Assembly (NCBI RefSeq): GCF_041146795.1
Contig: NC_135170.1
Span: 26,096,033-26,160,032, forward strand
Length of the DNA: 64,000 bases
Origin: Maylandia zebra
Lineage: Eukaryota; Chordata; Actinopteri; Cichliformes; Cichlidae
Direction: 5' to 3'
How positions within the stretch are numbered: the first letter of the stretch is position 1; each line of letters starts with the position of its first letter. Made by a program: the position numbers and the translations under genes. The notes under the pieces are model-generated. The model was not told the origin of the DNA and did no database searches. It saw only the letters and a program-made list of their open reading frames with translations. Positions 25,943 through 48,492 of this stretch are shown in pieces.

Positions 25943-26484
25943 CTGTTTTCATAAACAGTAATTGTCATTATTGTCACTATTTTTCACTGCATAGTCTTAG
26001 CCTGCAGTATGCACATTATAGTTATAAGACAGATACATACTATCTGTACTGGACACGCGAGCTTGTGAGCACTTTTGTTTCTAACCTTCAGCTCCAGCAT
26101 GGGCTGCGTACAGGAAGCCCAGCAGTTTGTTTGAAGACTTCTGGTAGAGCTGAACAACTGAGTCATTCAGTTGGTCCTTGTTCTTGTCCAGCCAGCCAGT
26201 GATATTGTAGTCCACTGTACCAGCATAGTGAACCAGGGAGAAGTGTGCCTCAGCCTTGCCCTTTCCAGGCTTTGGCTTCTCAAATGCTTTGGTCTTGCCA
26301 AGATGCTGATCGTGCAGCTTGTTCTTGAACGTTGTGTCAGAGGCCTTGGGGAACATGCACTCCTCTTCAAGGATGGAGAAGATGCCCATTGGCTGAGAAA
26401 ATGTCACATGTCATATTAAAATTTCAAGGGAGGTAACATATGCAACATATGTAAATTTCTTCCATAGTAGCTGTTTACCTTCTA

Positions 26485-26721
<237 letters not shown>

Positions 26722-27639
26722 TCAAGTGCTCACATCGAAGATCTCAAATCCAGCGATATCCAGCACTCCAATGAAGAACTGTCTGGGCTGCTTTGTGTCC
26801 AGCATCTCATTGATACGGATAACCATCCACAAGAACATTTTCTCATAGATAGATTTGCACAGAGCCGAGACAGCATTGTTGACCTGGCAAACAAGAATTT
26901 ATAATGATACAAAACCCAGAATACAGCTATAATGTCCAATTCTTTAATATAACATTATTAAAAATTTATTTAAATTACCTGTGGGACGGTCTGACCTTTG
27001 GTCACCATCTCATTGCCGACTTTGACTCTTGGGTAGCACAAAGCTTTCAGCATATCAGCCGAGTTCAGGCCCAGGAGATATGCAATCTTGTCCGCCTCTG
27101 AGGAAAAATAGCACAATATCTAATTAATGTACATTTCTTCAAATGTTACTTCCCTCTAATGTCCCAATCCTCCCAATTATAAACAAAAAAACTTCATAAG
27201 GACAATTTTACTATTTTGCCAGTTACCCTCAGTGCCATCTGGTTCAGCCTGCTCTTCACGCTGCTTCTGCTTGAATTTCATGTTGCCATGATGCATCACA
27301 GCACCAGTCAGCTTGTAGATGTTTATTTTCTCATCAGCAGTAAAGCCCAAGATGTCAATTGCAGTCTGAAATTCACACAAATGAAAGAAACAAATATTCT
27401 GAAAAAGAAAAGAGATTTGTGCCCAAATGCAAGAATGCAGATAAACATGAAATGTGATTTTACATCTGTTGCAATGAACTCCTCCACATCATTGATGCTC
27501 TTGACAGTGACTTCACCCTGACTGATCATTGGATAGTCATAAATGTTAGTTGTGATCAGAAGAGCCTCTGTAATAAATAAATAAATAAATTAATTAATTA
27601 AAAAATTGTCTCATTATATTTTCTTTCATTCTTGGAACC

Positions 27640-27883
27640 ACTGAATGAAAGGCAGAGTCTTCAGCTATCATGCTACTTTCCTGTGGAACCAGTTTCCAGT
27701 ATAGATTCAGTAGACGGACCACCTCCAATTGAATATTAAGCTGAAAACTTTTAACACTTTTATTTAAAACAAAGTTAGGGTTGGATCAGGTGACCCATGA
27801 ACATTCTTTTAGTCACACTATGCTCAGAGTGCTGGGAGACTTGCATTAATGTACTGAGTATATATTTTCCACTCAGATTTTCA
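27640..27883 (+). repeat. Decayed dispersed teleost repeat beside exon 9 of MYH copy 2
   Basis: Carries the ctgtggaaccag, agacgg, gttagggttggatcaggtgaccc and gtgctggga motifs of the same fish repeat found in intron 8 of copy 1, in the same orientation and next to the same exon. It ends where homology to the promoter-upstream flank of copy 1 begins. Confidence 0.55.
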
Positions 27884-28330
27884 GGTTCATATAGCATTAC
27901 ATTGACACAGTTTATCACTAAGCACGAAGTGTACCCTATGGTAACCAGTAATGAGATTTAAATTTGGAGAAGTCCTGAAATGTCACTGGTATACAGTTGC
28001 AGGACATAAACATCTCAGGCATCTGTCATCAAATTCAGCATCAGCCTTTCTCTTAATGCTAGACAAGTATTGTATATCTCTACTGGGAACAGACTTTAAG
28101 GACGATTGGTCAGCTCAGATAACCAAATACCAGAACAATGTCACAAATAATACTGATGCATTTCTGCAAAATATAAAGATACAGCTTTTTTTTATTTGTT
28201 TTTTTGTTTTTTTGCCTAGTAAATGATAAATGATTAAAGTAAAGGACCCACGCATGGCTTAATATTTTCCATCTTATCAGCAGATGAAAAGGTATTAAGG
28301 TCAAAAGTAAATCCAGGAAAAGTTATCTTA
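27884..28330. other. Remnant upstream flank of MYH copy 2
   Basis: Homologous to 11,950-12,330 upstream of copy 1. In copy 1 this block is about 3.4 kb from exon 9; here it is under 0.4 kb away, which dates the loss of promoter and exons 1-8 to after duplication. Confidence 0.6.
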
Positions 28331-28982
28331 TGTTTCCTGAATTTTATAAGTCTTCATAATTTTACAATGAGGAACAGCATTGTATCACAGACTATAGAAA
28401 ATGTGTTGTTTTGTTTTTTTTCTTGTTATTGGTGAGCCTCTGCCAGACTTTACTTCTGACAAACACCCCCTCTCTGACATGCTGTTTTTAGACTTAATCA
28501 TGTTACTGACCTGTTGCTAATTAATCTTTTAAGATTTTTAAGATTTTAGCCTGTGGAATGTTCCTCCAACTATGTTTTGGAAACACGTTGCTGTTATCAG
28601 ATTTAAATGTTTTTAAATTAATAGTAAAATGTCAGACTTAACATATCAAATCTCTTAAATGTTCCCATCCCTGGTGGATAAAACTGTACAGTTATCCCCA
28701 CTTTAAAATACTTTAAAATATTGTAAGACATATAGATTTTTATCCATTTTCTCTAATCTTTATAACTAAACTGTTAGAAGTTGAAACAGTACACAGAAAA
28801 TAAAATAATAAAATCAGAAATGTTCACTTTCAGTGCACATGATCACTGGTCAGTAGAGATCCAGTTGATCCAGATCCTGTTCTTGTCCAACTTTTCATTA
28901 AGCCAGGCAGCACTGCTGTTAAAAAATGAAAACTGCCACTCAATACATTAAAGAGCAATGAAAAGGATTAAGAATCTGTAGT

Positions 28983-29013
<31 letters not shown>

Positions 29014-29500
29014 GAGTCCCACATACACAAAGTTATGATCACAAGCTTCTTATTTTAACCTGTTGAATTACAGTTATGTACCCAGGCTGCTGTCTCACAT
29101 CTCATAGTTAGAAAGCCTTGCAGAAAGGGCTCTCTAGGGAGAAATGTTAAGCACATGACTTGTTTAGCTTGCAACTGATGGTGCAGCTGCTGTAATGAGA
29201 TGATAGAGAGGAGCCACCACACTCTTATGCAAAAAGATTGTTCCTAACCTCATTCAAAAATTAAAACCTATGGTCCATTATGAAATAAAACACATTACAG
29301 AGGAGATTCATTTTCACATACGTATTAAATGTCAGTACATAGTCACAGTTGCTTTGTTTTCCCTGATGGATATTTGCACACCATAATCCTCTTGGAATAC
29401 GCTTATTGATTGGAACACCCGATTTGGATGTCTAAGTTAATACTTTTGGCAATATAGTCTGCATATATATAAAAAATTCCCCACTCGCCCTGCAAGTGTT
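28331..29500. other. AT-rich intergenic sequence with a 30-nt poly-G run
   Basis: No gene. A run of 30 G residues at 28,983-29,012 is the only notable feature and may be length-variable or an assembly artefact. Confidence 0.6.
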
Positions 29501-29509
29501 TTTATCCTT

Positions 29510-30060
29510 TCAGCTTGGGTCCTCTACCTGAGGTCTGGAAGCTATCAGTATCTTTGCTGCAATATTGTCTTCTGGTAGTGCAATCCCCTCAGCTCTGACT
29601 GCTTTTGCTTTCTTTGCCATCCAACCACACTTCTCTAGTGTGAACATTCCAATATTGTTGCTGTAGATCTTAGTGGTGTGGATCAGCGAGACTATGTCTT
29701 GTTCACCCCTGGCATACAGCTTGATGTCATCCATGTAGAGGTGGTGGCTAAAATTTGCTCCATTCTGTACTTGTTCTAGTACAGAAGTCTTTTCAATGAT
29801 AAGGCTGAGGAGGTTTAGGACTGCAGAACAGTAGTGGGGACTGAGTATCTTCTTGGTAAATCCTGCACTTGATGGTGACTTGCACAATTGGCTTGAAGTT
29901 GGCTTCTATTGTTAATATCCACATATTCCTGATGAAGGCTCTTAGGGTTCTGTTGATCTCATATAGTTCTAAGCATTCCAGGATCCAAGTGTGAGGCATT
30001 CAGCCATAGGCTTTCTTTTAGTCAATCCTGGCAGTCCACAGGTTGCTCAGTCTGGTCTTA
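29510..30060 (-). mobile_element. R4/Rex6-like LINE fragment (reverse transcriptase core)
   Basis: On the minus strand two overlapping frames encode MPHTWILECLELYEINRTLR and, further on, LYMDDIKLYA with the YMDD catalytic motif, then IHTTKIYSNNIGM. Frame breaks separate them. Same family as 32,815-34,060. Confidence 0.75.
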
Positions 30061-30784
30061 CAGTCTCGAATTACTTCTCTATCTACCAGTAGCTAGTGTT
30101 TCTGTCCTGGTCTGGGTGAGTGCTGTATTTTTCAACAGTGGCGGTGATTCCACCTCTGGGAAGAGTTGTCGCATCATGACAGGCTGCACCTGGGAGTAAT
30201 TTGGCGGTCAGCTTTTTAAGACCAGCGCTCACAATCACTCTCCGTCAGATGGTCTGCTAACCACCGTTATTGTAGTCGCAGTTCATGTCTGAGTTTCATA
30301 GTGTTGCTCATACTTACTAGTTTTTTCCTTTCTACTCACAGAAGTTCGCCGGACGCCATTTTCTAACCTGCAATAATCAAATCTCTGTTCAGTCGCTGTT
30401 CTGCTCGGCAGCTTCACTGCTTATACCCCTGCCTGCCTCCCTGCTGGAACTGGAACTGGAACAGTTCGTATCTCCATTCTGGACTCACTCACAGCTCACC
30501 CGGACCACTTACCCTTCTAGGCTTTGCTGCCACCTGCAAAAAGTGAGACTGTTCACAATTTGTCTGTTTCACCCTGGATCAGCGTGTGGAACGCCCCTTG
30601 ACACCTGTTTCTTCTGTAACAGTGACTCTGAGCACCCCAGCCCCTTTCCCCAGTCTAGCCTTCACCTTAATCTCATGCCATGAGGTTCCTGTACTAGCAG
30701 TTACTGAGTATCGGGTTCTCCGGCTCTTGTACATGCCAGCCTGTGCGCATGATTTCTGGACTCTTTCATAGTTCCTCTAGTGTG
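30061..30784. other. Unclassified repeat-like sequence
   Basis: GC content is higher than the surroundings and the style resembles a retrotransposon 5' region, but I recognise no family and no coding frame holds up. Confidence 0.3.
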
Positions 30785-31060
30785 TAAGATAAGATAAGAT
30801 AAGATAACCTTTATTAGTCCCACACGTGGGAAATTTGTTTTGTCACAGCAGGAAGTGGACAGTGCAAAAGTTATGACGCAAAAATTTGAATACAATAAGA
30901 ATAAATACAGTACACAGCTGTACAGAATAGAATAAAATAATATACTATATACAGTAGAATAAAATAGAATAAAAATATACAATAAGATAAAAATAGAATA
31001 CGAATGCTATATACAACTGAGTAAAAATACAACGATGCCAGAAAAGATTATTGCACTTAA
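30785..31060. repeat. Dispersed teleost repeat with GATAA-array head
   Basis: Starts with tandem agata units and continues aacctttattagtcccac and tgggaaattt, a motif common in many fish genomes, followed by a long A/T-rich tail of aatagaataaa-like units. Family name not assigned. Confidence 0.5.
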
Positions 31061-31219
31061 TATTCATCATTCATGGTTTTGTGTGTGTATTCATGGTAAC
31101 TATCATAGCCTTATTCTAGTTAATCATAGTATTGTTCTAGTTCATGGTTCATCATAGTGTGGTTCTAGTTCACAGTTTATCATAGTAACTCACAAGCTGT
31201 TAGTCACAGTAAACTTTAC

Positions 31220-31990
31220 TGTTATTAGTTTATGCATCCCCAAAAGTTGATTCTGTTCATCTGAACATAGCATTTTCAGTGGAAGAAATGTTTTGTCACT
31301 AATCCAAGTGACTTCTTCAGTGGATGACTCTCATCATCCACTGGAGCATAAACTGGGTGTCATCAGGACACTACATCATAGAGCAAACACCATCCCCACT
31401 GACCCAGCGACCAGGGAAGCAGAAAACATCACATCACGAAGGCCCTGAGTAAATGTGATTATCCCAGCTGGACATTTGTCAAAGCTGAGAAAGAGCCTAA
31501 AGAAAGCTCTAGCCATTCCAGGAGAGAAGGACAGCCCGCTGCCTATGCAAAAACCCTTAGTAATCCTGTATGTGTCAGGAGTATCAAAACAGTGACGCAT
31601 TTTTTGTAAATACTGGTGGATTTTAAACCCCAAAACAAGTTGTGCCAAAAATTGGTCCACCCCAAAGATCGGGCCCCTGACGCAAACAGAGAAATATAGT
31701 GTACGCTGTTAAGTGCCATGAGGATTGCCAGGATTTATACATTGGGGAAACCAAACAACCTCTGGTGAAGCGGATGGCACAACACAGAAGAACCACCTCG
31801 CCAGGCCACGACTCTGCAGTCTAGTCACACCTACAGGCCAGTGGACACTCTTTCAATGATGAGGATATACACATCCTGGACAGGGAGGAACGCTGCTTTG
31901 AGCGCAGTGTCAAGGAGGCCATTAACGTGAAAAGGGAAAGACCATCTCTGAATCGAGGAGGAGGCCTAAGGGTACGGGTACAGGGTTTGA
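31220..31990 (+). mobile_element. Penelope-like element remnant with GIY-YIG endonuclease
   Basis: 31,228-31,330 resembles the fish Penelope terminal repeat (ttctgttcatctgaacatag, then gtcactaatccaagtgactt). 31,330-31,690 is a degenerate C-terminal RT region. 31,690-31,980 encodes a GIY-YIG-type domain: DLYIGETKQPLVKRMAQHRR, then SHLQASGHSF and the ERPSLNRGGG end. A stop (tag) interrupts the domain at about 31,821. The element is 5'-truncated and inactive. Confidence 0.75.
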
Positions 31991-32339
31991 TCAAGGGCTG
32001 GGTATCGTCACTGAATATATATTCTGCAGTAGAAATATTCTGCAGTAGATCAAAAACGAAAGAAAACTATTAATCAACATATGAACATTAGCTGATGCTG
32101 CTGAAGTGAAGCAGAGCAAAGTTGCAGAGGTTTTATTAGAGACACAGCCAAGCGTTTTGCAATTTTGCATAATTTTAAAAAGTTTACATTTGTTCAGTAG
32201 CCTATTGAACGGTAGAAATGAGGCTTTCTTTTCGGAAGTAAGTAAAAGGAAAAAAACAGCGGCTGACAGCGCTGTAAACAACGGTAGACTTGTGCGTAAT
32301 AAGCAAGCAAATAATGCAGAAAACAGATTTGAAGTATAC

Positions 32340-32342
<3 letters not shown>

Positions 32343-32383
<41 letters not shown>
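32343..32383. repeat. (GA)n microsatellite
   Basis: About 20 uninterrupted GA units. Confidence 0.95.
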
Positions 32384-32385
<2 letters not shown>

Positions 32386-32497
32386 CTGCATGAAGTGTGA
32401 TTTTATCGTGGTAGAAGCAAAACAGCAAAGGTAAGAGGGAATTCATGACGATGTTTATGTGAAGCGTAGTTTGGATCTTCTTTTGCTGCTTGTTCAG

Positions 32498-32780
32498 TCA
32501 ATATTGTTTGGAGAGAGATAAAACCTGCAGCTTCAGAATCAACAGAATCTGCATGTACTTGGTGGTTGCAACTTTTCTAGTGACCTCTTCATGATTCCTA
32601 TTTGCCTGTGGGATCTCCAGGTACTTGGAACTGTGCTCTATGTCTGCAATGTTACCTTCTGGTAGTTCGATCCCCTCAGGTCTGACTACCTTCCCTCTCT
32701 TTGTTACCATCTGACTATACTTCTCCAGTCCGAATGACATTCCCTTGTTGATCCGGCCGACGTCCAAGGCATGCCTTCAT
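32498..32780 (-). mobile_element. R4/Rex6-like LINE fragment, inverted relative to its neighbour
   Basis: The minus-strand frame encodes GMSFGLEKYSQMVTKRGKVV and GIELPEGNIADIE, which matches the plus-strand copy at about 33,215-33,360. The two form an imperfect inverted repeat with roughly 430 bp between arms. Confidence 0.75.
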
Positions 32781-34065
32781 ATTTATCTGTCTCGCTCATG
32801 TCTGCGGTCCATCTATGCTGACCAACCTGTGCACTGCCTGGATTGATTACAAGAAGGCCTATGACTCTATGCCACACACCTGGATCCTGGAATACCTAGA
32901 ACCATACAAGATCAACAGGCCCCTAAGAGCCTTCATCAGGAACTCGATGGGGATGTGGTGTACATGTGGCCAACTTCAAGCCCATGGCACAAGTCAGCAT
33001 CAAGTGCTGGATCTACCAAGGAGATGCTCTGTCCCCACTGCTGTTCTGCTTAAGCCTGAACCCCCTCAGTGTGATCATTAACAAGACTGGCTACTGACTA
33101 CAGAATGGAGCAGTTGTCAGCCACCTCCTCCACATGGATGACATCAAGCTGTATGCCAAGAATGAACAAGACATCGATTCACTTATGCACACCACCAGGA
33201 TATACAGCAATGACATCGGAATGTCATTCAAACTGGAGAAGTGTAGTCGGATGATAAAGAAGGAAGGTAGAACTGAGGGGATTGAACTACCAGAAGGCAA
33301 CATTGCAGAGATAGAGGACAGTTACAAGTACCTGGGGATCCCACAAGCAAATGGGAACCATGAATAGGAAAGCTGCAACCACCAAGTACCTGCAGAGGGT
33401 GAGGCAAATCCTGAGGAGTCAGCTGAACAGTAAGAACAAGATCTGGGCTATCAACACCTACGCCCTGCCTGTGATCAGATACCATGCCAGGATAATAAGT
33501 TGGTCAAATGAGGAGATAGAAGCCACTGACATCAAGACCAGGGAGCTCCAGTATCCTGAGGCTGTAGGCTAAGCGGAAGGAAGGAGGCCGGGGACTGGTG
33601 AGTGTCAGTACCACAGTACCACATAGCATACAGAAACATCTGTGCCGAGTATGGCATGGAAGTCCTGAGGTCAAAATGGGAGAGGCCCCCAAGGGTGGCA
33701 GAGAATGACCGAGCTAAGATCCTGTGGGACTATGTCCGTGGTGGTAGACAAACAGAAGAAGATGGCCGTACTGATAGATGTAGCAATTCCGAATGACAGC
33801 AACATAAGGAAGAAGGAACATGTGAAACTTGAGAAATACCAAGGGCATAGAGAAGAGCTTGAGAAGCTGTGGAGGGCAAATGTAACAATGCTCCCAGTGG
33901 TAATAGGAGCACTAGGTGCAGTGACTCATAAGCTAGACGAGTGCCTCCAGCAGATCCCAGGAACAGCATCCGAGATCTCTGTCTAGAGTAGCGGAGTCCT
34001 AGGAACTACGATACTGCACAGAACCCTCAAACTCCCAGGCCTCTGGTAGAGGACCCAAGCTTGAA
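32781..34065 (+). mobile_element. R4/Rex6-like LINE, 3' portion with restriction-like endonuclease region
   Basis: Successive plus-strand frames encode IDYKKAYDSMPHTW (32,840-32,880), HMDDIKLYAKNEQDIDS (33,132-), LEKCSRM, YKYLGIPQANGNHE, TTKYLQRVRQILRSQL, YALPVIRYHA, then NICAEYGMEVLRSKWE and a C-terminal IDVAIPNDSNIRKKEHVK, LPVVIGALGAVTHKL and QQIPGT end. About 350 codons around the zinc-knuckle region are missing near 33,575. It ends at a TA microsatellite. Frameshifts make it inactive. Clade placement rests on the C-terminal PD/D-K style endonuclease context. Confidence 0.75.

Positions 34066-34066
<1 letters not shown>

Positions 34067-34125
<59 letters not shown>
34067..34125. repeat. 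(TA)n microsatellite
   Basis: About 29 TA units, directly between the LINE 3' end and the start of a hAT element. Confidence 0.95.
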
Positions 34126-34127
<2 letters not shown>

Positions 34128-34260
34128 GGGGTGCAACAATACTCGTATCGATATTGAACCATTCGATACAGTGCTTTCGGTTCGGTACGCATGTGTATCG
34201 AACAATACAAAATTTGAGATTTACTTTATCAACTTTTCTTCTGACAATGCTGTCTGTGTT

Positions 34261-34331
34261 GGGCGCTCAGTGGATCTGCGTTCGACTACTCCGCCTAGGC
34301 TGCACTGTCGAGTGCAGATCCACTGAGCGCA
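34261..34331. repeat. Inverted repeat inside the hAT element
   Basis: gcgctcagtggatctgc near 34,262 and its reverse complement gcagatccactgagcgc near 34,313-34,329 form a 17-bp perfect stem around a roughly 35-nt loop. Confidence 0.75.
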
Positions 34332-34541
34332 GCGCAAGCTAGCAAGACAGATTCTAAGCTCGTTGCAATATGGCAACTGCCTCAACGCTGCCCGAAATTG
34401 AACCTCCCCCACCCTCATTCAGAGCTGGTGTTTGGAAGTATCTTGGTTTTCATGTGAAGCATGACCCTTATGGTAAGCGTGTCATGGACAAAAGTAAAAC
34501 AGTATGTTGGATGTGCCACGCAATGCTCAATTGGTGGGAAC

Positions 34542-34666
34542 TAGTGCGTTAGCTTGTTGACGCCGTCCAGCCCCACGCATGGGGCGATCCGCGGTAACTC
34601 GTTAACGGAGATTTGCCTCATTATGGCGTTAATGTTATTTTAATGAGATTAACGCTGACAGCACTA
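34542..34666. mobile_element. 125-bp hAT MITE splitting the BED zinc finger
   Basis: Ends tagtgcgttag and gctgacagcacta (inverted tagtgc termini) and is flanked by the 8-bp direct repeat gtgggaac at 34,534-34,541 and 34,667-34,674. Removing it restores the reading of the host hAT zinc finger. Confidence 0.88.
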
Positions 34667-34787
34667 GTGGGAACACAACGAATATGACTGCACGTTTACT
34701 CCGACATCATCCTAGTGCAAAGACAAGTGGAAGCAGACAAAAACAACAAGCACACATGCTACAAACTTTACCCGAGTCATTTAGACC

Positions 34788-35106
34788 AGCGGTCCCCAAC
34801 CCCCGGGCCTCGGACCGGTACCGGTCCGTGAGTTGTTTGGTACCAGGCAGCGAGAGTTGAGGCTCAGGTGTGAAATGTATGGTTTTCAGGGTTTTTATTG
34901 GTTTTCAGCATTAGTTTGTTATCGTTTTTATCGTTAACTCGGTTTTCCTGGGTCTTTTCACGTGTGTTATGAATAAATCTTCTTTTTTTCGGTACCGGTA
35001 CTAGTTTTATTTTGTTGTACTTATCCGCGACACCTTAAAGGCCGGTCCGTGAAAATATTGTCGGGCATAAACCGGTCCGTGGCACAAAAAAGGTTGGGGA
35101 CCGCTG
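34788..35106. mobile_element. 319-bp hAT MITE with 15-bp perfect terminal inverted repeats
   Basis: cagcggtccccaacc at the left end and ggttggggaccgctg at the right end are perfect inverted repeats. The 8-bp direct repeat atttagac flanks it at 34,780-34,787 and 35,107-35,114. No coding capacity. Confidence 0.92.
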
Positions 35107-36006
35107 ATTTAGACAGCCGTTAGCACATGTTTCTCCTTATGGGGACCTGATATGTTTATTATGCTGCTGAGAATATAGCCCAGAAAAAACGTATAGTATA
35201 GCTTTTATTTTGGAAAGAGCCATTTCTCTGTAATAAACTGTCAAAGTGTGATTCCTGGATCAGATAGATTTATTTTTTTTATTATTTTGTTGTTTCAGCA
35301 ACATTAAATTTAAAAACTACTTTTGAGTTAAATATATATTTATAATTTTAATAAATGACAAATTAAAAAGGCATGAACATTTTTTTGTATCGAAAAAATA
35401 TCGAACCATCTGGAACAAAGTATCTGGAACCTTGCTACATACTGCGAAACCAGTTGTGGTGCCAAGGTAGGTAAATTTGTTCTCTCTGCCTTGTGAGCAT
35501 TCACTGGGCACAGAGTGCAGATCCAGTTTACTCCGCCTTCATTACAGAGAATTAGACATAAAAGTAGTGATGTTTTAGTTTTGTGAAAAACATGGCCAAA
35601 CACTTTCATGGTTTAAAAAAATATGAAAACACTTTTTTCCCATACTTGTTGAATAGAAACATTATTTTGTGCTGATATTTCAGACCCAAAGAGTTTTTGA
35701 AATCTGCATAAAATTGCATTCTAAATTACTTTTTGATTACTTTAAATACTCAGTTTTAAAGTTCTGCTAAAAGTTTAAATAAAAAGATTAGTATTGCTGA
35801 ACTGCAAAATATTTTGGGTGCAGTATAATAGAATAGCTTTAGTGTTTTTATTTTTCTTTTGTATGAAGTTATACAATATGCAGCAAGAGATTAAAAAAAC
35901 AGTTTTACTGATTATAAAATAGACTATATAGGATTCATATTGGCAGATATCCAAATTTATGATATCTGTATCGGTATTGGACATAAATAAGTGGTATCGT
36001 ATCATC

Positions 36007-36009
<3 letters not shown>

Positions 36010-36101
<92 letters not shown>
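36010..36101. repeat. (TA)n-(GT)n compound microsatellite
   Basis: About 50 nt of TA followed by about 41 nt of GT. Confidence 0.95.
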
Positions 36102-36105
<4 letters not shown>

Positions 36106-36315
36106 CACATGTATATACTAAATACACACTAAATTATACACTAAATGTATTTTCTTAGGCATCCACATTAAGGGGATTCCAAGAGGATTATGGTGGAGTT
36201 AGTTGGGTCGAGTGAAAGAACTCATGCATACATATTGGTTTACTGGCTTTAATTACCGGTTTGCTTTTATAGAAATACAACATCATCAACCTTAAATTAC
36301 TGCATGTTTAATATG

Positions 36316-37780
36316 GTCATGAGATGTGCTGTGGGGGAGATATCAGATTTTATTTGGATCCAGTATGACTTATTTGATGACTTGTCAAATTTTTAGTCGA
36401 GGTAAGCTGCACAGCATGATTAAAAATAGAAAGGCCTGGGAGGCCTTATGTGTCAGTAAGCATAAACAGATGACGGAGGCTTCTGGAGTACATATAAGGT
36501 GGTCCATGGCCCTGTGTGATTGGCTTATTTAATCAGTAATGTGTGGCTTGTGTTATAACCACATTCACATGCCCAGGTTTACTTTGTGACAGACACAGTG
36601 ATTCGTGTAACAAATTAATTTAGAATGCATTACTCATACTGTAAGTGTTTGAAGAAACCTTTGGGAAATGTTTTGGCATGCATGTTTTAGCTGTGTTTCC
36701 TTGCTACAGTAAAAAGACAATTTTATTTATGTACTGCTCATGTTTGCCAGCAGCTCCAAAATGCTTTGCTTCAATGGAGATAGTAGACAGTATGGCATGC
36801 TTAACTTTCCACAGTCAGAGCCTTAGTGATTAGTCTTAGCCTTAGTGATTTAGAGAGAATTAAATGTATAAGAAGTTAAATACTTTCGGTTATAACAGTA
36901 TTACATCAAAGATACAGCTTTATGTTCACTTGCAGTTCCTTGAAATTGAACTTTTAGTAAGTGTACTGTAGATTTCCGTTTGTATTTTTTTTATTGCCTT
37001 GCCTTTTTTAACTGAGCTGGATACCATCCCAGAGCAATGCAAGTGTGGGAAAAACTATCCAGACGAAAACATATGATGGCTTTTTGGCATTTGTTGTTAA
37101 ATGTACCCATTAAAGTTTGGTTACAAGACGCATTTGGACATCTTATTATCAACACACACTAGTCTGTATGAAGAAATATTTTTATAACTGAAAATAGTGT
37201 GGAAGTAAGAAGCCAAAATAAGGCATCATCAGCTTAATTTGAGTGTGAATACTATAGAGTCTACAATAAGAACTAACTAAAGACTTGAGGGTCAGGCCTA
37301 GGAGCCATAATTGGTCCGACAATTACTCTAATACGGCCGATGGGACGGGTCTGGAAAAAACGAAGGACAGCATAAAGTTTGGACTTTTAACTCCATTTTA
37401 TAAGTTTTACAATATTCCTAAGGAGGACCTCCTTTATTACCATTCATACTACACCATGGTCATTATATGATAATGTCTGTGTATATATTTACTATGAGCA
37501 TTCATCACATACAAATAAAATATTTAATTCATACTATGTATTAACACCGAAAGCCTTTTTAATGGCTATGGAAGTAAATGTTGACAAATGTTAACCCAGC
37601 TATCTCTAATGCAAAAAGCTTTTGGAAACACTCAGCAAAAGGGCTGTCCTAATTAACCAGGACAATGTCCTAATTCATAATTATTCTGAGGAAGCTACTG
37701 TGTCAGACATTGCGTATCGAAATGTGACTTTCATAGAATAGACAGTAAATGATGCTGAATAAATATCATTAAATCATAAT
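36316..37780. promoter_or_regulatory. Conserved 3' flank of MYH copy 3 (possible regulatory block)
   Basis: Homologous to 20,155-21,350 downstream of copy 2, with the same MEF2-like ttaaaaatag and a cagatg E-box. Here the block also has catataagg, a CArG-like half (36,491-36,499), where copy 2 has a diverged tataaataaag. About 230 bp near 37,250-37,480 have no counterpart in copy 2 and look inserted. Function inferred only. Confidence 0.45.
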
Positions 37781-37787
37781 TTAAGAT

Positions 37788-37793
37788 TTTATT
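37788..37793 (-). terminator. Polyadenylation signal of MYH copy 3
   Basis: AATAAA on the minus strand, about 82 nt past the TAA at 37,877-37,875. Confidence 0.75.
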
Positions 37794-37874
37794 GAATTAA
37801 TACATTATCAGCTGTCAGTTCAACAGGTAGTTCATATTTTATGAACACTGTCAAAAGATTCCAAAAGATGTCTC

Positions 37875-48492
<10,618 letters not shown>

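Larger units (their letters stand above)
34126..36010 (+). mobile_element. hAT-type element, degenerate, with BED zinc finger and two nested MITEs
   Basis: The left end reads aggggtgcaacaatactcgtatcg, like a common fish hAT terminus, and the right end has a degenerate gtatcgtatcatctcta. From 34,370 a frame starts MATASTLPEIEPPPPSF and encodes a BED-type zinc finger start (VWKYLGF, CWMCHAML). After the first MITE the frame resumes NTTNMTARLLRHHPSAKTSG and, up to the second MITE, QAHMLQTLPESF. The catalytic part of the transposase is gone. Confidence 0.7.

Noticed and set aside
28840-28930. Minus-strand frame with a protein-like look (AAWLNEKLDKNR)
   Set aside because: Too short, with no splice context and no family I can identify.
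37285-37470. 61-codon frame in the 3' flank of MYH copy 3
   Set aside because: It lies in an inserted stretch absent from copy 2 and shows no recognisable domain; probably chance.
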